From the NCBI RefSeq assembly GCF_016811235.1, contig NZ_JAFBID010000001.1, positions 1-64,000 on the forward strand: 64,000 nt of DNA, written 5' to 3'. Positions 36,620 through 46,196 of this stretch are shown piece by piece. The stretch's first letter is position 1, and each line of letters starts with the position of its first letter. The notes beneath the pieces are model-generated. The model saw nothing but the letters and a program-made list of their open reading frames with translations, was not told the DNA's origin and searched no databases. Source of the DNA: Microvirga arabica (lineage in GTDB: Bacteria > Pseudomonadota > Alphaproteobacteria > Rhizobiales > Beijerinckiaceae). The position numbers and the translations under genes are program-made.

Positions 36620-37408
36620 ATGAAAGCGATCAGCTTCAGCCTGAGCCGGGTGTCGTGCCGGGCCCTTATCCTGCTGTCCGGGATTCTCGTGTCCCTTGGG
36701 CTGTTTGCCGAACGGTCAGCAGCGCAACCCGATCCTGATCCGTGCCGGCCGGTGCGGTTTGCGGACAGCGCCTTCGTGGTCTGTACAGTGGATCTGCGCC
36801 GGTACGACGTGAGGCTGTTCTGGCGCGGGCCGGACGGGGATGTGCTCGGCTCGTTCAGCCGCTTGAAAGACACGCCGGAGGGTTCACGCCTCGCCCTCGC
36901 GATGAATGCGGGCATGTACCACGAGGATCGTTCGCCGGTGGGACTTTACGTCGAGAACGGCAAGGAGCTGAAGGCGGCCAACACCAGGAGCGGCCCCGGG
37001 AACTTCCACCTCAAGCCCAACGGAGTCTTCTATGTCAAAGGCAATCGAGCCGGCGTGTTGGAGACGGATACTTGTCTCAAGCGGAAGATCAGGCCGGATC
37101 ACGCGACACAATCGGGCCCGATGCTCGTCATCAATGGGCGCATTCATCCCAGGTTTTCGGAGCAGAGCACGTCCTTGAAGATCCGCAACGGCATCGGAGT
37201 GAAAGACCAGCACACGGTCGTGTTCGCGATATCAGACGATCCTGTCACGTTCAGCGCGTTCGCCCGATTGTTCCGCGATCACCTGGGCTGCGCCAATGCC
37301 TTGTTCCTGGACGGCAGCGTTTCCAGCCTCTACGCGCCTGCACTGGAACGCATGGACTCGCTCCTGCCCATGGGGCCGATTGTCGGGGCTTTGCGGCGAC
37401 CTCCATGA
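36620..37408 (+). CDS. Exported phosphodiester glycosidase-like protein (NAGPA/DUF2233)
   Basis: A 262-residue protein from the ATG at 36620. A signal peptide (RALILLSGILVSLGLF, ending near RSAAQ) is followed by the NAGPA-like domain: LALAMNAGMYHEDRSPVGLYVE, FHLKPNGVFYV, TQSGPMLVINGRIHP, RNGIGVKD and the closing ALFLDGSVSSLY. Family members cleave GlcNAc-phosphodiesters or act on cell-wall polymers, and some have no known activity. It is probably periplasmic. The DUF892 gene follows 69 bases later but has its own candidate promoter. Confidence 0.88.
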   Translation: MKAISFSLSRVSCRALILLSGILVSLGLFAERSAAQPDPDPCRPVRFADSAFVVCTVDLRRYDVRLFWRGPDGDVLGSFSRLKDTPEGSRLALAMNAGMYHEDRSPVGLYVENGKELKAANTRSGPGNFHLKPNGVFYVKGNRAGVLETDTCLKRKIRPDHATQSGPMLVINGRIHPRFSEQSTSLKIRNGIGVKDQHTVVFAISDDPVTFSAFARLFRDHLGCANALFLDGSVSSLYAPALERMDSLLPMGPIVGALRRPP

Positions 37409-37424
37409 TGCGGGACAAGGCTCG

Positions 37425-37449
37425 GGAACAGGCGGCAAGGAGATCAGTT
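37425..37449 (+). promoter_or_regulatory. Candidate EcfG-type general stress promoter
   Basis: GGAAC at 37425-37429 and GTT at 37447-37449 are separated by 17 bases, fitting the alphaproteobacterial sigma-EcfG consensus except for one base before GTT (A instead of C). It lies 28 bases before the DUF892 start codon. DUF892 genes are commonly stress induced. Confidence 0.5.
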
Positions 37450-37477
37450 GGTGGGAATTACCTGTAAGGAGATCCCC

Positions 37478-37972
37478 ATGCCGGCGAAGCAGAAAACCCT
37501 CGATGATCTTTTCCTGGATACCCTGAAAGATGTGTATCACGCCGAGAAGCAGATTCTGAGAGCCCTGCCGAAAATGGCGAAAGCCGCGGAATCGGATCAG
37601 CTCCGCCAGGCTCTCGAAAAGCATCGTGACGAGACGGAGGTTCAGATCGAACGCCTGGAGCAGGTGTTCGAAATGCTGGAGAAGCCCGCGCGGGGCAAAA
37701 CGTGTGAGGCCATTCAGGGGCTCGTTGAGGAAAGCAAGGAGCTCATGCAGGACTTCAAAGACTCTGAGGCTCTCGACGCTGCTCTCATCGCCGCTCAACA
37801 GTCGGTCGAGCATTACGAGATCTCGCGCTACGGCACACTCAGGACCTGGGCCGGACAGCTCGGCATGAAGAAGGCGGTCAAACTGCTCGAGCAGACGCTT
37901 CAAGAGGAAAAGAAGACCGACGAGCTTCTGACCCAACTTGCCGAAGCGGCGATCAACGTGAAGGCGGCTTGA
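37478..37972 (+). CDS. DUF892/YciE-type ferritin-like protein
   Basis: A 164-residue, almost entirely helical protein from the ATG at 37478, with AAGGAG upstream. It begins MPAKQKTLDDLFLDTLKDVY and shows the DUF892 pattern: HAEKQILRALPKMAK, HRDETEVQIERLEQVFE, SVEHYEISRYGTLRTWA and EEKKTDELLTQLAE, with Glu and His at ferritin-like diiron positions (E in AEKQ, H-x-x-E-T, E-H-Y-E, E-E). It is probably a stress-protection protein of the cytoplasm. A candidate EcfG promoter stands just upstream, and a NepR-like gene follows on the opposite strand. Confidence 0.92.
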   Translation: MPAKQKTLDDLFLDTLKDVYHAEKQILRALPKMAKAAESDQLRQALEKHRDETEVQIERLEQVFEMLEKPARGKTCEAIQGLVEESKELMQDFKDSEALDAALIAAQQSVEHYEISRYGTLRTWAGQLGMKKAVKLLEQTLQEEKKTDELLTQLAEAAINVKAA

Positions 37973-38139
37973 GCTGGTTCAGCGCGCGCCCGCGCGTCCG
38001 GATCCTGAAGCGGTCAGATCCAACATGCGCCTGCTCGGACAGCCCTCTGCCTGATGAGTGCCCCCGAACCACAAGCTCGGTTGCTGCCGCAGGCTTGACC
38101 TCATGGTTTGGTCCGCTGCCATGAAGGTCCAGGCGGATT

Positions 38140-38337
38140 TCAGTACGGCAGTGCGCGACGCGGCTGTTCCGTCAGCCTCTGCTCGCGATCAATCAGAGCC
38201 AGAGTTGCCTGAATGCGCGGAGGGAGCGGCTGCCTGATGACCTCGGCGTAGATCGAGCGGAGATCTTGTCCGATCCGGCGCAGGAGTTCGGCATCGCTCG
38301 TTGCTAACGCTCGCCCGCCGTCCGTTCCGTTCTCCAT
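38140..38337 (-). CDS. NepR-like anti-sigma factor
   Basis: A 65-residue protein, ATG at 38337 with AGGAGG six bases upstream. The core IGQDLRSIYAEVIRQPLPPR and following IQATLALIDREQ match the pattern of NepR, the anti-sigma factor that holds sigma-EcfG until phosphorylated PhyR takes it away. Canonical nepR genes lie beside phyR and ecfG; neither is visible here, so this is probably an extra copy. It converges with the DUF892 gene. Confidence is good on the motif and lower on function. Confidence 0.65.
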   Translation of the reverse strand: MENGTDGGRALATSDAELLRRIGQDLRSIYAEVIRQPLPPRIQATLALIDREQRLTEQPRRALPY

Positions 38338-38641
38338 TTTGGCCTCCTGATCCGCATCCAGACCTTGGGTACAGCGGCGTTAGGCCCCCGTTAACCATCT
38401 TATTTTTTGTCTGTGGATACCGGGCAGAACCCTCCCTGCGCCCGGCTTCCGCCCTTGTCCGTCCAACATTGCAGGCAGTTTCGGGATTTCCCAGCGATGA
38501 CGCTGGCATGAAGCCGAATCGCCGCAAAAAAGCCCCGAAACAAACAGAGAACATTCTCCATTCGGAAAGGAGAGCATCCTCGTCAGTGGTGCCATCCAGC
38601 GATACAGTCGGAGAGGCCGGGTACGATTCCCGGCAGGCACC
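38338..38641. other. Intergenic region with a tRNA-like 3' fragment
   Basis: About 300 bases between the NepR-like start and the recD2-like start. The last 40 bases resemble the T-arm and acceptor end of a tRNA (GCCGGG, seven-base loop, CCCGGC, then AGGCACC). A partly pairing 5' acceptor GGTGCCA lies near 38587-38593. The anticodon arm is missing, so no tRNA is called. Confidence 0.35.
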
Positions 38642-40840
38642 ATGAACCAGATGATTCGACCCTCACAAGTGGATCAGAGGCCGGCACTCGAGACCCTCGC
38701 AGGCTCAATCGAGCGCATCACCTTTCACAATCCCGAAAACGGCTTTGCGGTCCTGAAAGTCCATGCCCGGGGTAAGCGTGATCTCATCACCGTCGTGGGC
38801 CATACCCCGGCGGTGTCGGCCGGCGAGTGGATCACGGCCAGTGGCCTGTGGATCAGCGACCGCACTCATGGTCTTCAGTTCAAGGCTGAGGTTCTCAAGA
38901 CCACGCCGCCGACCGGCGCTGAGGGCATCGAGAAGTACCTGGCCTCAGGCCAGATGCGCGGCATCGGACCCGCCATGGCCAAGCGCATCGTGGCGGCTTT
39001 CGGCGAAAACACCTTCGAGGTCATCGAGGCCGCCCCCGAGCGCCTGACCGAGGTACCCGGCATCGGCCCCATGCGTGCCTCACGCATCGTGGCGGGCTGG
39101 GCCGAGCAGAAGGCCGTGCGGGAGATCATGATCTTCCTGCACGCGCACGGGGTAGGTACTGCTCGGGCAGTGCGCATCTTCAAGACCTACGGCTATGAGT
39201 CCGTTCAGGTCATGACCGAGGACCCATATCGACTGGCGAAGGACGTCCGCGGCATCGGCTTTCGGACGGCGGATGCCATTGCGGCCAAGCTCGGCATGGA
39301 GAAGACGGCGCCGCAGCGCATCCGGGCGGGCATTTCGTTCGCGCTGCAGACAGCCACCGACGAGGGTCATTGCGCCCTGCCCGTGGAGGCGCTCACCCGA
39401 CTCGCCGAACAGTTGCTTGAAGTGGACGGAGAACTGATCCGCACGGCCATCGTCGAGGAACTGGCCAAAGGGGAGATCGTCTCGGACACGATCAGGGACG
39501 AGACCTGCCTGTTTCTCAAGGGCCTCTATCTGTCCGAGCAGGCCATCGCTGCCCGGCTGCTGGAACGGGCCTCCGGCCCGGCGCCTTGGCCGGAGATCGA
39601 CCTCGACAAGGCCATTCCCTGGGTGGAGGGCCGCACGGGCAAGACCCTGGCGGCCTCGCAGCGCGAGGCGCTCAAGCTGGTGCTCGGCTCCAAGGTGGCG
39701 GTGGTGACCGGCGGCCCTGGTGTCGGCAAGACGACCCTGCTCGACACCATCCTGCGCCTGCTGGTGGCCAAGGGCGTCAGAGTAGCGCTGGCCGCGCCCA
39801 CGGGGCGCGCGGCCAAGCGCATGACCGAGCAGACCGGGTTGGAGGCCAAGACCATCCACCGCCTGCTGGAGATCGACCCGAAGCACGGCGGTTTCTCGAA
39901 GAACGAGGAAAACCCGCTCGACTGCGATCTCCTGGTGGTGGACGAGACCTCGATGGTGGATGTACCGCTGATGAATGCGCTGACCAAGGCCATTCCTGCC
40001 CCAGCGGGCCTGCTGCTGGTGGGTGACGTGGACCAGCTGCCCTCGGTTGGATCCGGGCAGGTGCTGGCCGACATCATCGCCTCGGAGCGCATTCCGGTCG
40101 CTCGGTTGACCGAGGTGTTCCGGCAGGCGGCGGAAAGCCGGATCGTGGTGAACGCGCACCGGATCAACAAGGGCCGGATGCCTGAGCCGCCCAAGGCCGG
40201 CGAAGAGAGCGACTTTTACTTCGTCGAGATCGCCGATCCCGAGGAGGGCGTGCCGAAGATCATCCAGATGATCAAGGAGCGCATGCCGCGCCGGTTCGGG
40301 CTCGATCCGATGAAGGACATTCAGGTGCTCTGCCCGATGAACCGGGGTGTGCTCGGCGCCCGCAACCTCAACATCCAGCTTCAGGAGGTGCTCAACCCCG
40401 ATCCTCCCGCCAAGGTGGAACGGTTCGGGTGGCGCTTCTCGCCGGGTGACCGGGTGATGGAGACCCAGAACGACTATGATCGAGAGGTCTTCAACGGGGA
40501 TCTCGGCACAGTGGTGCGGATCGACGATGAGGATGGAGCGCTGATCGCCTCCTTTGATGGGCGGGAGGTCTCGTACCCTTTCGGTGAACTTGACACGCTC
40601 GTCCCTGCCTATGCGACGACCATTCATAAATCACAGGGCTCGGAGTATCCCGCCGTGATCATCCCGGTGGTGACGCAGCACTTCACGATGCTGGCCCGCA
40701 ACCTGCTCTACACGGGTGTGACGCGAGGCAAGCGGCTGGTCGTGCTGGTGGGGCAAAAGAAGGCGGTGGCAATGGCAGTCAGAGGTGGTCAGATGAAGAA
40801 GCGCTGGACGAAGCTGCAGGAGTGGCTGGCCACCACTTGA
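38642..40840 (+). CDS. recD2: RecD2-type ATP-dependent DNA helicase
   Basis: A 732-residue superfamily I helicase. The RecD2 N-terminal OB-like region (ERITFHNPENGFAVLKVHAR) is followed by helix-hairpin-helix pairs (QMRGIGPAMAKRIV and EVPGIGPMRASRIV). Walker A is VTGGPGVGKTT near 355-364, motif II LLVVDETSMVD, motif III LVGDVDQLPSVGSG and motif VI ATTIHKSQGSEYPAV with LLYTGVTRGK. It unwinds DNA 5' to 3' and is not part of RecBCD in bacteria that lack RecB and RecC. An ATG at 38651 is an alternative start. The CoiA-like gene follows after 111 bases. Confidence 0.93.
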   Translation: MNQMIRPSQVDQRPALETLAGSIERITFHNPENGFAVLKVHARGKRDLITVVGHTPAVSAGEWITASGLWISDRTHGLQFKAEVLKTTPPTGAEGIEKYLASGQMRGIGPAMAKRIVAAFGENTFEVIEAAPERLTEVPGIGPMRASRIVAGWAEQKAVREIMIFLHAHGVGTARAVRIFKTYGYESVQVMTEDPYRLAKDVRGIGFRTADAIAAKLGMEKTAPQRIRAGISFALQTATDEGHCALPVEALTRLAEQLLEVDGELIRTAIVEELAKGEIVSDTIRDETCLFLKGLYLSEQAIAARLLERASGPAPWPEIDLDKAIPWVEGRTGKTLAASQREALKLVLGSKVAVVTGGPGVGKTTLLDTILRLLVAKGVRVALAAPTGRAAKRMTEQTGLEAKTIHRLLEIDPKHGGFSKNEENPLDCDLLVVDETSMVDVPLMNALTKAIPAPAGLLLVGDVDQLPSVGSGQVLADIIASERIPVARLTEVFRQAAESRIVVNAHRINKGRMPEPPKAGEESDFYFVEIADPEEGVPKIIQMIKERMPRRFGLDPMKDIQVLCPMNRGVLGARNLNIQLQEVLNPDPPAKVERFGWRFSPGDRVMETQNDYDREVFNGDLGTVVRIDDEDGALIASFDGREVSYPFGELDTLVPAYATTIHKSQGSEYPAVIIPVVTQHFTMLARNLLYTGVTRGKRLVVLVGQKKAVAMAVRGGQMKKRWTKLQEWLATT

Positions 40841-40951
40841 ACGGATCCAGCCTTCAAGACTTGTCCGGCAGAAGGTCGAGCGGACGCCCGAGGCCGGTAC
40901 CAGCCTGCTGCCGACGCCCTGCGATTTCCCTGAGGTGATACAAGCCGCGTC

Positions 40952-42070
40952 ATGCCACTGCTCGCCTATACCCACTCGGGGGAGCCGCTCGTTGCACCTC
41001 TGCTGTCCGACCACGAATGGGAGAACCTGAGATCCACGCGTAACCGCGACGTGTGGATGCCTCATGGGAAAGGACGGGCTATTCCCAAGGTCTCACGCCT
41101 CGGAACACGATTCTTCGCTCATCCTCCCGGGCAAACGTCTGCAGGGGCCAAGGAGAGCGACCTCCATCTCTCCATCAAGGCTCAAAGCTTGCTTGGAGCC
41201 CGGGCCGCAGGCTGGGAGGCTCTCCCGGAGCAATCCGGAACCACGCCCGATGGCCGCGACTGGCGGGCAGATGTCCTGTGCCGGCGGCCAGGGAAAGCCT
41301 GGACCGTCGCCGTCGAGGCCCAGGTTCAGCTCCAAGGCGAGGAAGCTTACCGCCAACGGCAGGAGCGCTATGCCGCTTCCGGCATTCGCGCCCTCTGGCT
41401 GGTTGCTCACGAGCCCGCGGCCATGCATCACTACTGGCGCGAGCCCGACTCACATTTGCCAGCCTTCAAAACCACGGTCGGGAACGATCAGCACGGCCAG
41501 CCGGAGGCGCAGGTGCAGATCGATGGCTTGTCTCTGAGCATACCTGAGTTTGTCTCCGGCGCGCTCAGCGGCCAACTGCATTGGTCTGGGAACGGCCGGC
41601 ACGGGATCCTCATGCTGGTTCTCCGCAAAGACCAGTGCTGGCATCGCACCTGCCGAAAGACTGTCCTCCTTGCCTACAGGGCAGAAACGCTACGGAGGAT
41701 GCCGCTCGACCTCGAGGCGGTCCAGACGATGCACGGTTATGGCGACGCTTATGCCAGGGCGCGAGCGGTTCTGCCCGACCTTGCCGACAGTCCATGGCGG
41801 TTCAGGAAGGTCCTCGCGTCACGTTGCCCTTACTGCGGACGGGAGATCCGGTACCATAGCCATGACTGGGAGGGTCAGGACGTCCTTGATGTGCCGATCG
41901 GCGTCGATGTCGGTGAGCAGGGCCGACGCTTCGGCCTGACCCCACATGCCCAATGGCACTGGGGGTCTCAAACCCGATGGATGCGCTGGGCTCCCCTTGG
42001 TGGCGTCGGCCTGATCTCCCCTCGCCGTCTCGCGATGCATCCAAGGCGCTTCGGTCCCAGGACGGCCTGA
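40952..42070 (+). CDS. CoiA-like competence/nuclease family protein
   Basis: A 372-residue protein. The segment ESDLHLSIKAQSLLGARAAG, then TPDGRDWRADVLC and VAVEAQVQL, matches the CoiA-type PD-(D/E)xK nuclease pattern (H..K; D-V-L; E-x-Q), with RQERYAASGIRALWLV after it. The C-terminal part contains two Cys pairs (CWHRTCRK and CPYCGR) that may bind zinc. CoiA family members are needed for transformation in Gram-positive bacteria; their role in Alphaproteobacteria is not established. Being next to RecD2, it may work on DNA ends or on imported DNA. The last 40 residues look poorly conserved. Confidence 0.7.
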   Translation: MPLLAYTHSGEPLVAPLLSDHEWENLRSTRNRDVWMPHGKGRAIPKVSRLGTRFFAHPPGQTSAGAKESDLHLSIKAQSLLGARAAGWEALPEQSGTTPDGRDWRADVLCRRPGKAWTVAVEAQVQLQGEEAYRQRQERYAASGIRALWLVAHEPAAMHHYWREPDSHLPAFKTTVGNDQHGQPEAQVQIDGLSLSIPEFVSGALSGQLHWSGNGRHGILMLVLRKDQCWHRTCRKTVLLAYRAETLRRMPLDLEAVQTMHGYGDAYARARAVLPDLADSPWRFRKVLASRCPYCGREIRYHSHDWEGQDVLDVPIGVDVGEQGRRFGLTPHAQWHWGSQTRWMRWAPLGGVGLISPRRLAMHPRRFGPRTA

Positions 42071-42167
42071 TGCGTCTCGCGGACGAAGCACCGGTTGCGG
42101 TGGCATCCGTGGTCCGGATCGGCGACCTGGCAAAGGCTGCTCCCCGCGGCGCAGGCCCTTTGCCGCC

Positions 42168-43646
42168 TCAGGTCCCGCAGAAGGTCCGATAGACGCGCTG
42201 GTGCGGCTCCGGCGGTTCGGCGTAGTGCGCAAACGCCGGCTGATCCTCATAGGGCTGCGAGAGAACCATCAGAAGCTCCTCGAAGGGACCAAAGTCGTCC
42301 CGCTCCACCGCAGCTTGGATCACGGCCTCCACGCGATGATTGCGCGGGATAAAGGCTGGATTGACGGCGCGCATGGCAGCCCGGCGGGTTGCAGCGTCCT
42401 GCGGCTCCTGGGTCAGCCGCTCGCGCCAGCGGGCAGCCCAGGCATCGTAAGCAAGCGGATTGATGAAGAGGTTTCGGACGGCCTCGTCCGCTTCGGATCC
42501 GGCAGCGGCATCGCTTAAGCGCCGGAAGGTCAGGGTGAAGTCGGCCTGGTTCTCGGCCATGGCCTTCAGAAGATCCCCAGCAAGCGTTGGATCGTCTTCA
42601 CGCTCCGTCAGCAGCCCGAGCTTGCGTCTGAGCCCCGCGTGATAGGCCACCTCGAACTTACTCGAGAACGCCTCGAGCGCCTCGCTCGCTTCACTCACGG
42701 CCTTCTCCTGGTCCTCGGACAGGAGCGGCAGAAGCGCCTCGGCAAGCCGCGTCAGGTTCCAGAGGCCGATGCGCGGCTGGTTGCCATAGGCATAGCGGCC
42801 CTGCCGATCGATCGAGCTGAAGACTGTCGCCGGATCGTAGGCATCCATGAAGGCGCACGGGCCATAGTCAATCGTCTCCCCGGCGATGGACATGTTGTCG
42901 GTGTTCATCACCCCGTGGATGAAGCCGATGTGCAGCCAGCGGGCAATGAGGTCTGCCTGGGCGGCGATCACCTGATCCAGGAGCGCGTGATACGGTCTGT
43001 CGCTCTCGGCGGCCTGTGGGTAGTGCCGGCCAATAACGTAGTCCGCGAGAAGCCGCAGCCCCTCCACATCCTGCCGCGCTGCGAAGAACTGGAACGTGCC
43101 GACCCGAACATGGCTTGACGCCACCCGGGTGAGAACGGCGCCGGGAAGTGGCGTCTCCCGGACAACGGTCTCCCCGGTCAACACCGCGGCAAGCGCACGC
43201 GTTGTCGGCAGCCCCAGCGCGGCCATCGCCTCGCTGACGAGATACTCACGCAGGACAGGCCCCAGCGCTGCCCGTCCATCGCCACGGCGCGAGAACGGCG
43301 TCGGCCCTGAACCCTTGAGCTGAATGTCGCGGCGGATACCGTTTTGATCAACCACTTCGCCGAGGAGGATGGCCCGGCCGTCGCCGAGTTGCGGCACGAA
43401 CTGCCCGAACTGGTGCCCGGCATAGGCCATGGCAATGGGCTCTGCCGCATCCGGAACGCGGTTGCCGGACAGAAGCGTAACCCCTTCGGGACCGGAGAGG
43501 CGATCCGGATCAAGGCAGAGTTGCAGTGCGAGATCCCGGTTCAGCCGGATGAGCCTCGGAGCCGTAACTGAGGTCGGCGTTAAGCGCGCGAAGAAGCGCT
43601 CCGGCAGGCGGGTGTAGGTGTTGTCGAAGGGAAAATGAACTGTCAT
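42168..43646 (-). CDS. selO: SelO/YdiU pseudokinase-fold protein AMPylase
   Basis: A 492-residue protein from the ATG at 43646 ([20 protein letters not shown]). SelO signatures are [81 protein letters not shown] and a terminal Cys near the end (RTFCGT). These include the Lys, Asn and Asp of the inverted-ATP active site that transfers AMP to Ser, Thr or Tyr of target proteins. It likely acts in redox stress. It is full length. The gene converges with the CoiA-like gene. Confidence 0.95.
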   Translation of the reverse strand: MTVHFPFDNTYTRLPERFFARLTPTSVTAPRLIRLNRDLALQLCLDPDRLSGPEGVTLLSGNRVPDAAEPIAMAYAGHQFGQFVPQLGDGRAILLGEVVDQNGIRRDIQLKGSGPTPFSRRGDGRAALGPVLREYLVSEAMAALGLPTTRALAAVLTGETVVRETPLPGAVLTRVASSHVRVGTFQFFAARQDVEGLRLLADYVIGRHYPQAAESDRPYHALLDQVIAAQADLIARWLHIGFIHGVMNTDNMSIAGETIDYGPCAFMDAYDPATVFSSIDRQGRYAYGNQPRIGLWNLTRLAEALLPLLSEDQEKAVSEASEALEAFSSKFEVAYHAGLRRKLGLLTEREDDPTLAGDLLKAMAENQADFTLTFRRLSDAAAGSEADEAVRNLFINPLAYDAWAARWRERLTQEPQDAATRRAAMRAVNPAFIPRNHRVEAVIQAAVERDDFGPFEELLMVLSQPYEDQPAFAHYAEPPEPHQRVYRTFCGT

Positions 43647-43795
43647 CGGATCGATTTCACCGTCTGGGCCCGATGAAATCGGACTGCATGCCCCTGAAAA
43701 CAAGAGCCGGACGGCACATTCGGCTGAGCGGGTTAACGGCGCCCTGCTCCCGGTCCTGGACAGCGCCCCGAGCCATTCTGTCCAGGAAAAGACGA

Positions 43796-44056
43796 TTACC
43801 GCTCCCGCTCGACGATGCGGTACTCGACGTCGATAATCTCCCCTGCTCGGGGCGCTTGCGCCATCCTGCGGCGAAGCCGCCACCGCAGGATCATGACGGT
43901 GATGATGGCCGCAGGGATGAGGATCAGCGCGAGCCCGGCGGCCAGAACCATCAGCAAGAGGCCCAGCGAGACGGCGGCAATCAGCACCAGAACGGCGGCC
44001 CAGCGGGGCATCCGGATCAATTTGACGCCCGAATGGTGCGGATAGCGCGGGTCCAT
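43796..44056 (-). CDS. Small membrane protein, 86 residues
   Basis: It starts [20 protein letters not shown] and has one long or two short hydrophobic helices ([18 protein letters not shown] and [17 protein letters not shown]), then a basic stretch (RWRLRRRM) and a short acidic end ([14 protein letters not shown]). The basic residues after the second helix suggest a hairpin with both ends inside. Not recognised. It lies 146 bases downstream of a tRNA-Cys gene on the same strand. Confidence 0.65.
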   Translation of the reverse strand: MDPRYPHHSGVKLIRMPRWAAVLVLIAAVSLGLLLMVLAAGLALILIPAAIITVMILRWRLRRRMAQAPRAGEIIDVEYRIVERER

Positions 44057-44201
44057 ATCCCCCTCTTTGAGAAGCTCTGCTTCAACCGTCCCTTATATGC
44101 CGACGCGGGGAGCCCGATACAAGATCGAGGTGGAAGCGGACATCTCAGCGCACCTCACTTCGCGCCATGATCGCCGGAGTGTCAGGTGCTCGTCCTGAAG
44201 G

Positions 44202-44275
44202 TGGAGGCCTCGCCCGGAATCGAACCGGGGTGCAAGGATTTGCAGTCCTCTGCGTAACCACTCCGCCACGAGGCC
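44202..44275 (-). tRNA. tRNA-Cys (anticodon GCA)
   Basis: On the minus strand the acceptor GGCCTCG pairs with CGAGGCC, followed by T and an encoded CCA. The anticodon stem GGACT/AATCC-side loop holds GCA, and the T-loop reads TTCGATT. Length is 74 bases. All arms fold normally. Confidence 0.96.
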
Positions 44276-44286
44276 ATCCGGGACGT

Positions 44287-44885
44287 ATGCTGGATCTGCT
44301 TGATAGTGGCGAGGCCCCCGAAGAGCAACTGCCCACTCTGACAAGTGCCTTCCCGGCCGGCAGTCATGCGCGTGGGCTGCGTGCACAAGTGGCCAATCTC
44401 GGCCAGATCCAATTGGACCTCCTGTCGGAGCAGGCTCGGGCTCTGGCGACAATCGGCGAGTGGAAGCGGTTGCAGGCTCAACTTCCTGCCGTCCGCGAAG
44501 AACTCAGGTGGCTCATGGATATCCGTGGCCAGGCTCAGTCCGAACGCGTGCTTGCGCAACCGGAACTAAGCGATGCGATCAACCGTGCATCTCAAGCGCA
44601 TGGGGATGTTTCCACCACGGGATCGGTGGGGAGCAAGGCACCTGATCCCAAACAGGCGATTGCGGCCACGGCTCAAAAAGCATTGCCGAAACTCGGCTAT
44701 GAAATTTGACGGCTGACAGGGTCGTTGGACCAGGCACGCGGCGTGCCATCGAAGCGTTCCAGCGGGACAAGGGACTGACCGTAACAAGCGAGGTTGATGA
44801 TCCGACGCTGAAGCGGCTGACCCAGTCCCTCAAGGTCGCCGCCCGTTGCGATACAACGCCACACGTTGAAATGAGCATACGTTGA
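44287..44885 (+). pseudogene. Frameshifted peptidoglycan-binding-domain protein
   Basis: The ATG at 44287 opens a frame of 140 residues (MLDLLDSGEAPEEQLPTLTS...) that ends at a TGA at 44707 in the middle of a peptidoglycan-binding-1 domain: the half domain AQKALPKLGYEI is at the very end. The other half continues in the next frame as RVVGPGTRRAIEAFQRDKGL then DDPTLKRLTQSL and stops at 44885. A one-base change near 44706 would join them into a protein of about 199 residues. It starts 12 bases from the divergent tRNA-Cys 5' end. A genuine break and a sequencing error cannot be told apart here. Confidence 0.7.
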
Positions 44886-45194
44886 GGTGGATCACGGAAG
44901 AGCCCGGCAGTTCCCCTCGAGAGCGGATGAGAGCACCTTGCGGGCTGTACCAAGAATATGTTGGGCCACTGTCACCCTGACGGACCTCGGGCCGTATTGT
45001 GGAGCCCCCAGAATATTGGCATCAGGTTACTGATAACCGACAAGACGAATTGGCACTTGGCGGACCCTGGGCTCTCAACAGCGCGCCTCCACCGGGCACA
45101 CGCGCATTAACGATCTGGCGACCTGCATCCCGCTAGTCTGCCCCGCCAGGCTCATGCGTGCGCCTGGCCCATCGGCGGGGCGGAAGGTGCGGGA
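44886..45194. other. Intergenic region upstream of the exonuclease gene
   Basis: About 309 bases with no supported gene, repeat or RNA. Presumably it holds the exonuclease promoter, but no clear -35/-10 pair was found. Confidence 0.3.
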
Positions 45195-46196
45195 ATGCGA
45201 GGGCAGGCTGATCTTTTCTTGGACTACGACGCACCGCCGGGTCCTATCGAGACCAGCCCCGCCAATGAAATTGTCATTAAGGCGAGGCAACGCAGCGAGT
45301 CCTTTAAAGCCCCCGATCATGAGACCGCCGCCCGGATGCTGGAGGCCACCGGCGACTACCGTGTCCTCCGCCGCTTGCAGCCCCGTCCGATCGTGGTCTC
45401 GGGTGTGCGTCGCCAGGACGAGAAGATCGCCGTCATCGTCGACACCGAAACCACAGGCCTGGATCACACCCGGGACGAGGTGATCGAACTCGGCATGGTG
45501 GCCTTTCTGTATGATGAGGACGGCCGGATCGGTGAGGTGATCGGCACGTTCAACGGTTTGCGCGAGCCGAGCGTGCCCATCGGCCCGGAGATCACCCGCC
45601 TGACCGGGATCACGCCCGAAATGGTTGCGGGCCAAGTGCTTGATCTTGCGGCGGTCGAGCGGTTCATAGAAGCGGCAGATCTCATCATCGCGCACAATGC
45701 CCGCTTCGATCGCCCCTTCTGTGAGCGCCTGTCGAAGGACTTCCAGCTCAAGGCCTGGGCCTGCTCCCATTCCGAGATCGCCTGGAGCGGGTTAGGCTTT
45801 GAAGGATCGAAGCTCGGGTACCTCCTGACCCAGTGCGGCTGGTTCCACCAGGGGCACCGGGCCGTCGAGGACTGCCATGCCCTGCTCGAGGTGCTGGCCT
45901 CCCCCCTCCCCTCCGGGGCTGGGTTTCCCTTCGAGCATCTGCTGACCTCGGCGCGAAAGGCGCTCGTGCGCATCTGGGCCGAGGGCAGTCCGTTCGATAT
46001 GAAGGATGTGCTGAAGGCACGCGGGTACCGCTGGAACGACGGCACCGACGGCCGACCGAAGGCTTGGTGGGTGGAGGTCGACGAGGAGGCCTTTGAGGCC
46101 GAACTCACGTTTCTGCGGCGCGAGGTTTACCGGCGCGAGGTTGAGCCCTTCAGCCAGAGAATCACCGCCTTCGAGCGGTTCCGGTCGGCACGCTAG
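45195..46196 (+). CDS. DEDDh 3'-5' exonuclease (DNA polymerase III epsilon-like)
   Basis: A 333-residue protein. Exonuclease motifs of the DEDDh class are complete: Exo I VIVDTETTGLDH (Asp and Glu), Exo II LIIAHNARFDRPF (Asp) and Exo III HRAVEDCHALLEVL (His and Asp). About 90 residues precede the nuclease core, and the C-terminal region (GYRWNDGTDGRPKAWWVEVDE) resembles the small domain that follows the nuclease in stand-alone epsilon-like proteins. It would remove 3' ends in repair or proofreading. It is likely monocistronic; htpG follows after 115 bases. Confidence 0.92.
   Translation: MRGQADLFLDYDAPPGPIETSPANEIVIKARQRSESFKAPDHETAARMLEATGDYRVLRRLQPRPIVVSGVRRQDEKIAVIVDTETTGLDHTRDEVIELGMVAFLYDEDGRIGEVIGTFNGLREPSVPIGPEITRLTGITPEMVAGQVLDLAAVERFIEAADLIIAHNARFDRPFCERLSKDFQLKAWACSHSEIAWSGLGFEGSKLGYLLTQCGWFHQGHRAVEDCHALLEVLASPLPSGAGFPFEHLLTSARKALVRIWAEGSPFDMKDVLKARGYRWNDGTDGRPKAWWVEVDEEAFEAELTFLRREVYRREVEPFSQRITAFERFRSAR

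Noticed and set aside
38587..38641. tRNA-like sequence with T-arm and acceptor end before recD2
   Set aside because: The anticodon arm and D-arm are missing, the acceptor has a mismatch and no CCA is encoded. It is at most a decayed fragment or attachment-site remnant.
39080..40627. 515-codon minus-strand frame opposite recD2
   Set aside because: It is an antisense shadow of the helicase gene with a His/Arg/Gly-rich random composition.
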